Source: Bacteroidales bacterium
Lineage (GTDB): Bacteria; Bacteroidota; Bacteroidia; Bacteroidales; Tenuifilaceae
Length of the DNA stretch: 8,407 bases
NCBI GenBank assembly: GCA_008933525.1
Contig: WBUV01000116.1
Span: 1 to 8,407, forward strand
Direction: 5' to 3'
This document shows positions 7,511 to 8,407 of this stretch, piece after piece; position 1 is the stretch's first letter; each line of letters opens with the position of its first letter. The notes beneath the pieces are model-generated. The model was not told the origin of the DNA and ran no database searches. It saw only the letters and a list, made by a program, of their open reading frames with translations. The translations under genes were made by a program, and so were the position numbers.

Positions 7511-7546
7511 AAAAACGCTGTCAGGGTTTGAAACCCTGACAGCGTT
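7511..7546 (-). terminator. Perfect 16-bp-arm hairpin, probable terminator of the CvfB-like gene
   Basis: AACGCTGTCAGGGTTT (7514-7529) and its exact complement (7531-7546) flank one G. In the minus-strand transcript the stem ends in a run of five T (two inside the stem, three after it) and then ATATAA. It begins 17 bases after the stop of the CvfB-like gene. Both facts fit an intrinsic terminator. The strand-symmetric, long perfect palindrome also resembles a dispersed repeat that may have been recruited as a terminator. Confidence 0.75.
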
Positions 7547-7563
7547 GTACTTTAAATAAAGAA

Positions 7564-8397
7564 TTAACTTCGTAATCGAATTCCCTCTTCTTCGATACTA
7601 ATTAGCCTATCCCTGTAAAGGCTTCCAATTGCTTTCTTGAAAGTTTTTTTACTGATTTGGAATAATCTATAAATCTCATCAGGATCGCTCTTATCAGTAA
7701 TTGCAAGGTAGCCGTTGTTCTTTTTCAGAACATCAAGAATAGTCTGCGATATTGCATCAACTTTCTCGTAACCAGGCTTTTGAAGGATAAGGTCAATTTT
7801 CTCATCCTCTCTAATCTTCTTTATATATCCCTTTAACCTATCGCCCTTTGCGAGTGGTTGAAACACCTCATTTTTATAAAGTACCCCTGTATGATTCCCA
7901 TTTATAATAGCGTTGAATCCTAAATCCGACTCATTAATAATTATCAAATCAACCTCTTGTCCTATAACATACTCAGGAATAGTGTTATCCAAGAACTTCT
8001 CAATTTTAGCAGAAGCGGCTAAACGTTTAGAATCAAAATCGAAATAGATAAACACAAGATAACTTTTGCCCACTTCCATCTCCTGTTTTTGCTCGCGGAA
8101 AGGAACAAAAAGATCCTTGGGTAAGCCCCAATCAAGGAATGCTCCCATACGGGCAACAGAAACAACTTTGAGGAATGCAAATTCGCCTACAATAGCATAA
8201 GGTTTCTCGGTTGTCGCAATAATCCTATCCTCAGAGTCAAGATAAACAAAGACCTCAACGGTATCATCTACCTTACAACCAGCAGGAACATACCTTGTGG
8301 GCATAAGAATTTCGCCCTGATCGCCACCATCGAGGTAAACACCAAATGGCACTTCCTTCTTCACCCTTAGACTATTGTACTCACCTATTTTAACCAT
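7564..8397 (-). CDS. S1-domain RNA-binding protein, CvfB/YitL family
   Basis: A 277-residue soluble protein with the layout of the CvfB family (Staphylococcus aureus conserved virulence factor B, Bacillus YitL). Three S1-like OB folds lie near residues 5-65, 72-131 (with V-A-R-M-G-A-F-L-D-W-G-L) and 144-207, and a winged-helix domain near 213-277 (L-F-Q-I-S-K-K-T-F-K-K-A-I-G-S-L-Y). Family members bind RNA and affect gene expression after transcription; the exact target here is unknown. The ATG at 8395-8397 starts MVKIGEYNSL, which suits the first S1 strand, and the frame ends with TAA at 7564-7566. Only 10 bases upstream are visible, so its promoter is outside the window. Transcription probably stops at the hairpin at 7511-7546, separating it from asnS. 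Confidence 0.9.
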   Translation of the reverse strand: MVKIGEYNSLRVKKEVPFGVYLDGGDQGEILMPTRYVPAGCKVDDTVEVFVYLDSEDRIIATTEKPYAIVGEFAFLKVVSVARMGAFLDWGLPKDLFVPFREQKQEMEVGKSYLVFIYFDFDSKRLAASAKIEKFLDNTIPEYVIGQEVDLIIINESDLGFNAIINGNHTGVLYKNEVFQPLAKGDRLKGYIKKIREDEKIDLILQKPGYEKVDAISQTILDVLKKNNGYLAITDKSDPDEIYRLFQISKKTFKKAIGSLYRDRLISIEEEGIRLRS

Positions 8398-8407
8398 AAT
8401 TTAGATA

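Overview
The window looks like chromosomal DNA of a member of the Bacteroidota. The evidence is a giant secreted protein built of SprB-type repeats (a family of gliding and type IX secretion bacteria), start codons without Shine-Dalgarno sequences, TAnnTTTG-like promoter words, an AT-rich background, and an rpoN and a PAP2-like membrane gene of the Bacteroidota type. The genus cannot be fixed from this window. All five genes lie on the minus strand, so transcription runs from high to low coordinates.

Right part (8397 to 3862), housekeeping. A CvfB/YitL-type S1-domain RNA-binding protein (7564-8397) ends at a strong palindromic hairpin. A 224-base gap with two stem-loops follows. Then comes a tight cluster of asnS (asparaginyl-tRNA synthetase), rpoN (sigma-54) and a small PAP2-like integral membrane protein, with gaps of only 6 and 10 bases. 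These three are probably one operon.

Middle (3390-3861), about 470 bases of very AT-rich, apparently non-coding DNA. It holds one 8-bp-arm inverted repeat near the end of the PAP2-like gene and a weak promoter candidate for the next gene.

Left part (3389 to 1), one open reading frame of at least 1129 codons that leaves the window before its stop. It encodes a signal peptide and then 14 SprB-like modules. The first three are divergent. The last eleven are 78-79 residues each, nearly identical, and arranged in a period of four modules (939 bp). One period is duplicated with 912 bp identical by eye, the mark of a very recent tandem duplication or of ongoing homogenisation. Most of the array is visibly GC-richer than the rest of the window, with an AT-rich island recurring once per period.

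The most unusual content is the nested repeat structure of the SprB-like gene and the pair of REP-like palindromes upstream of asnS. I found no CRISPR array, transposase, tRNA, rRNA or convincing new defence or biosynthetic system.
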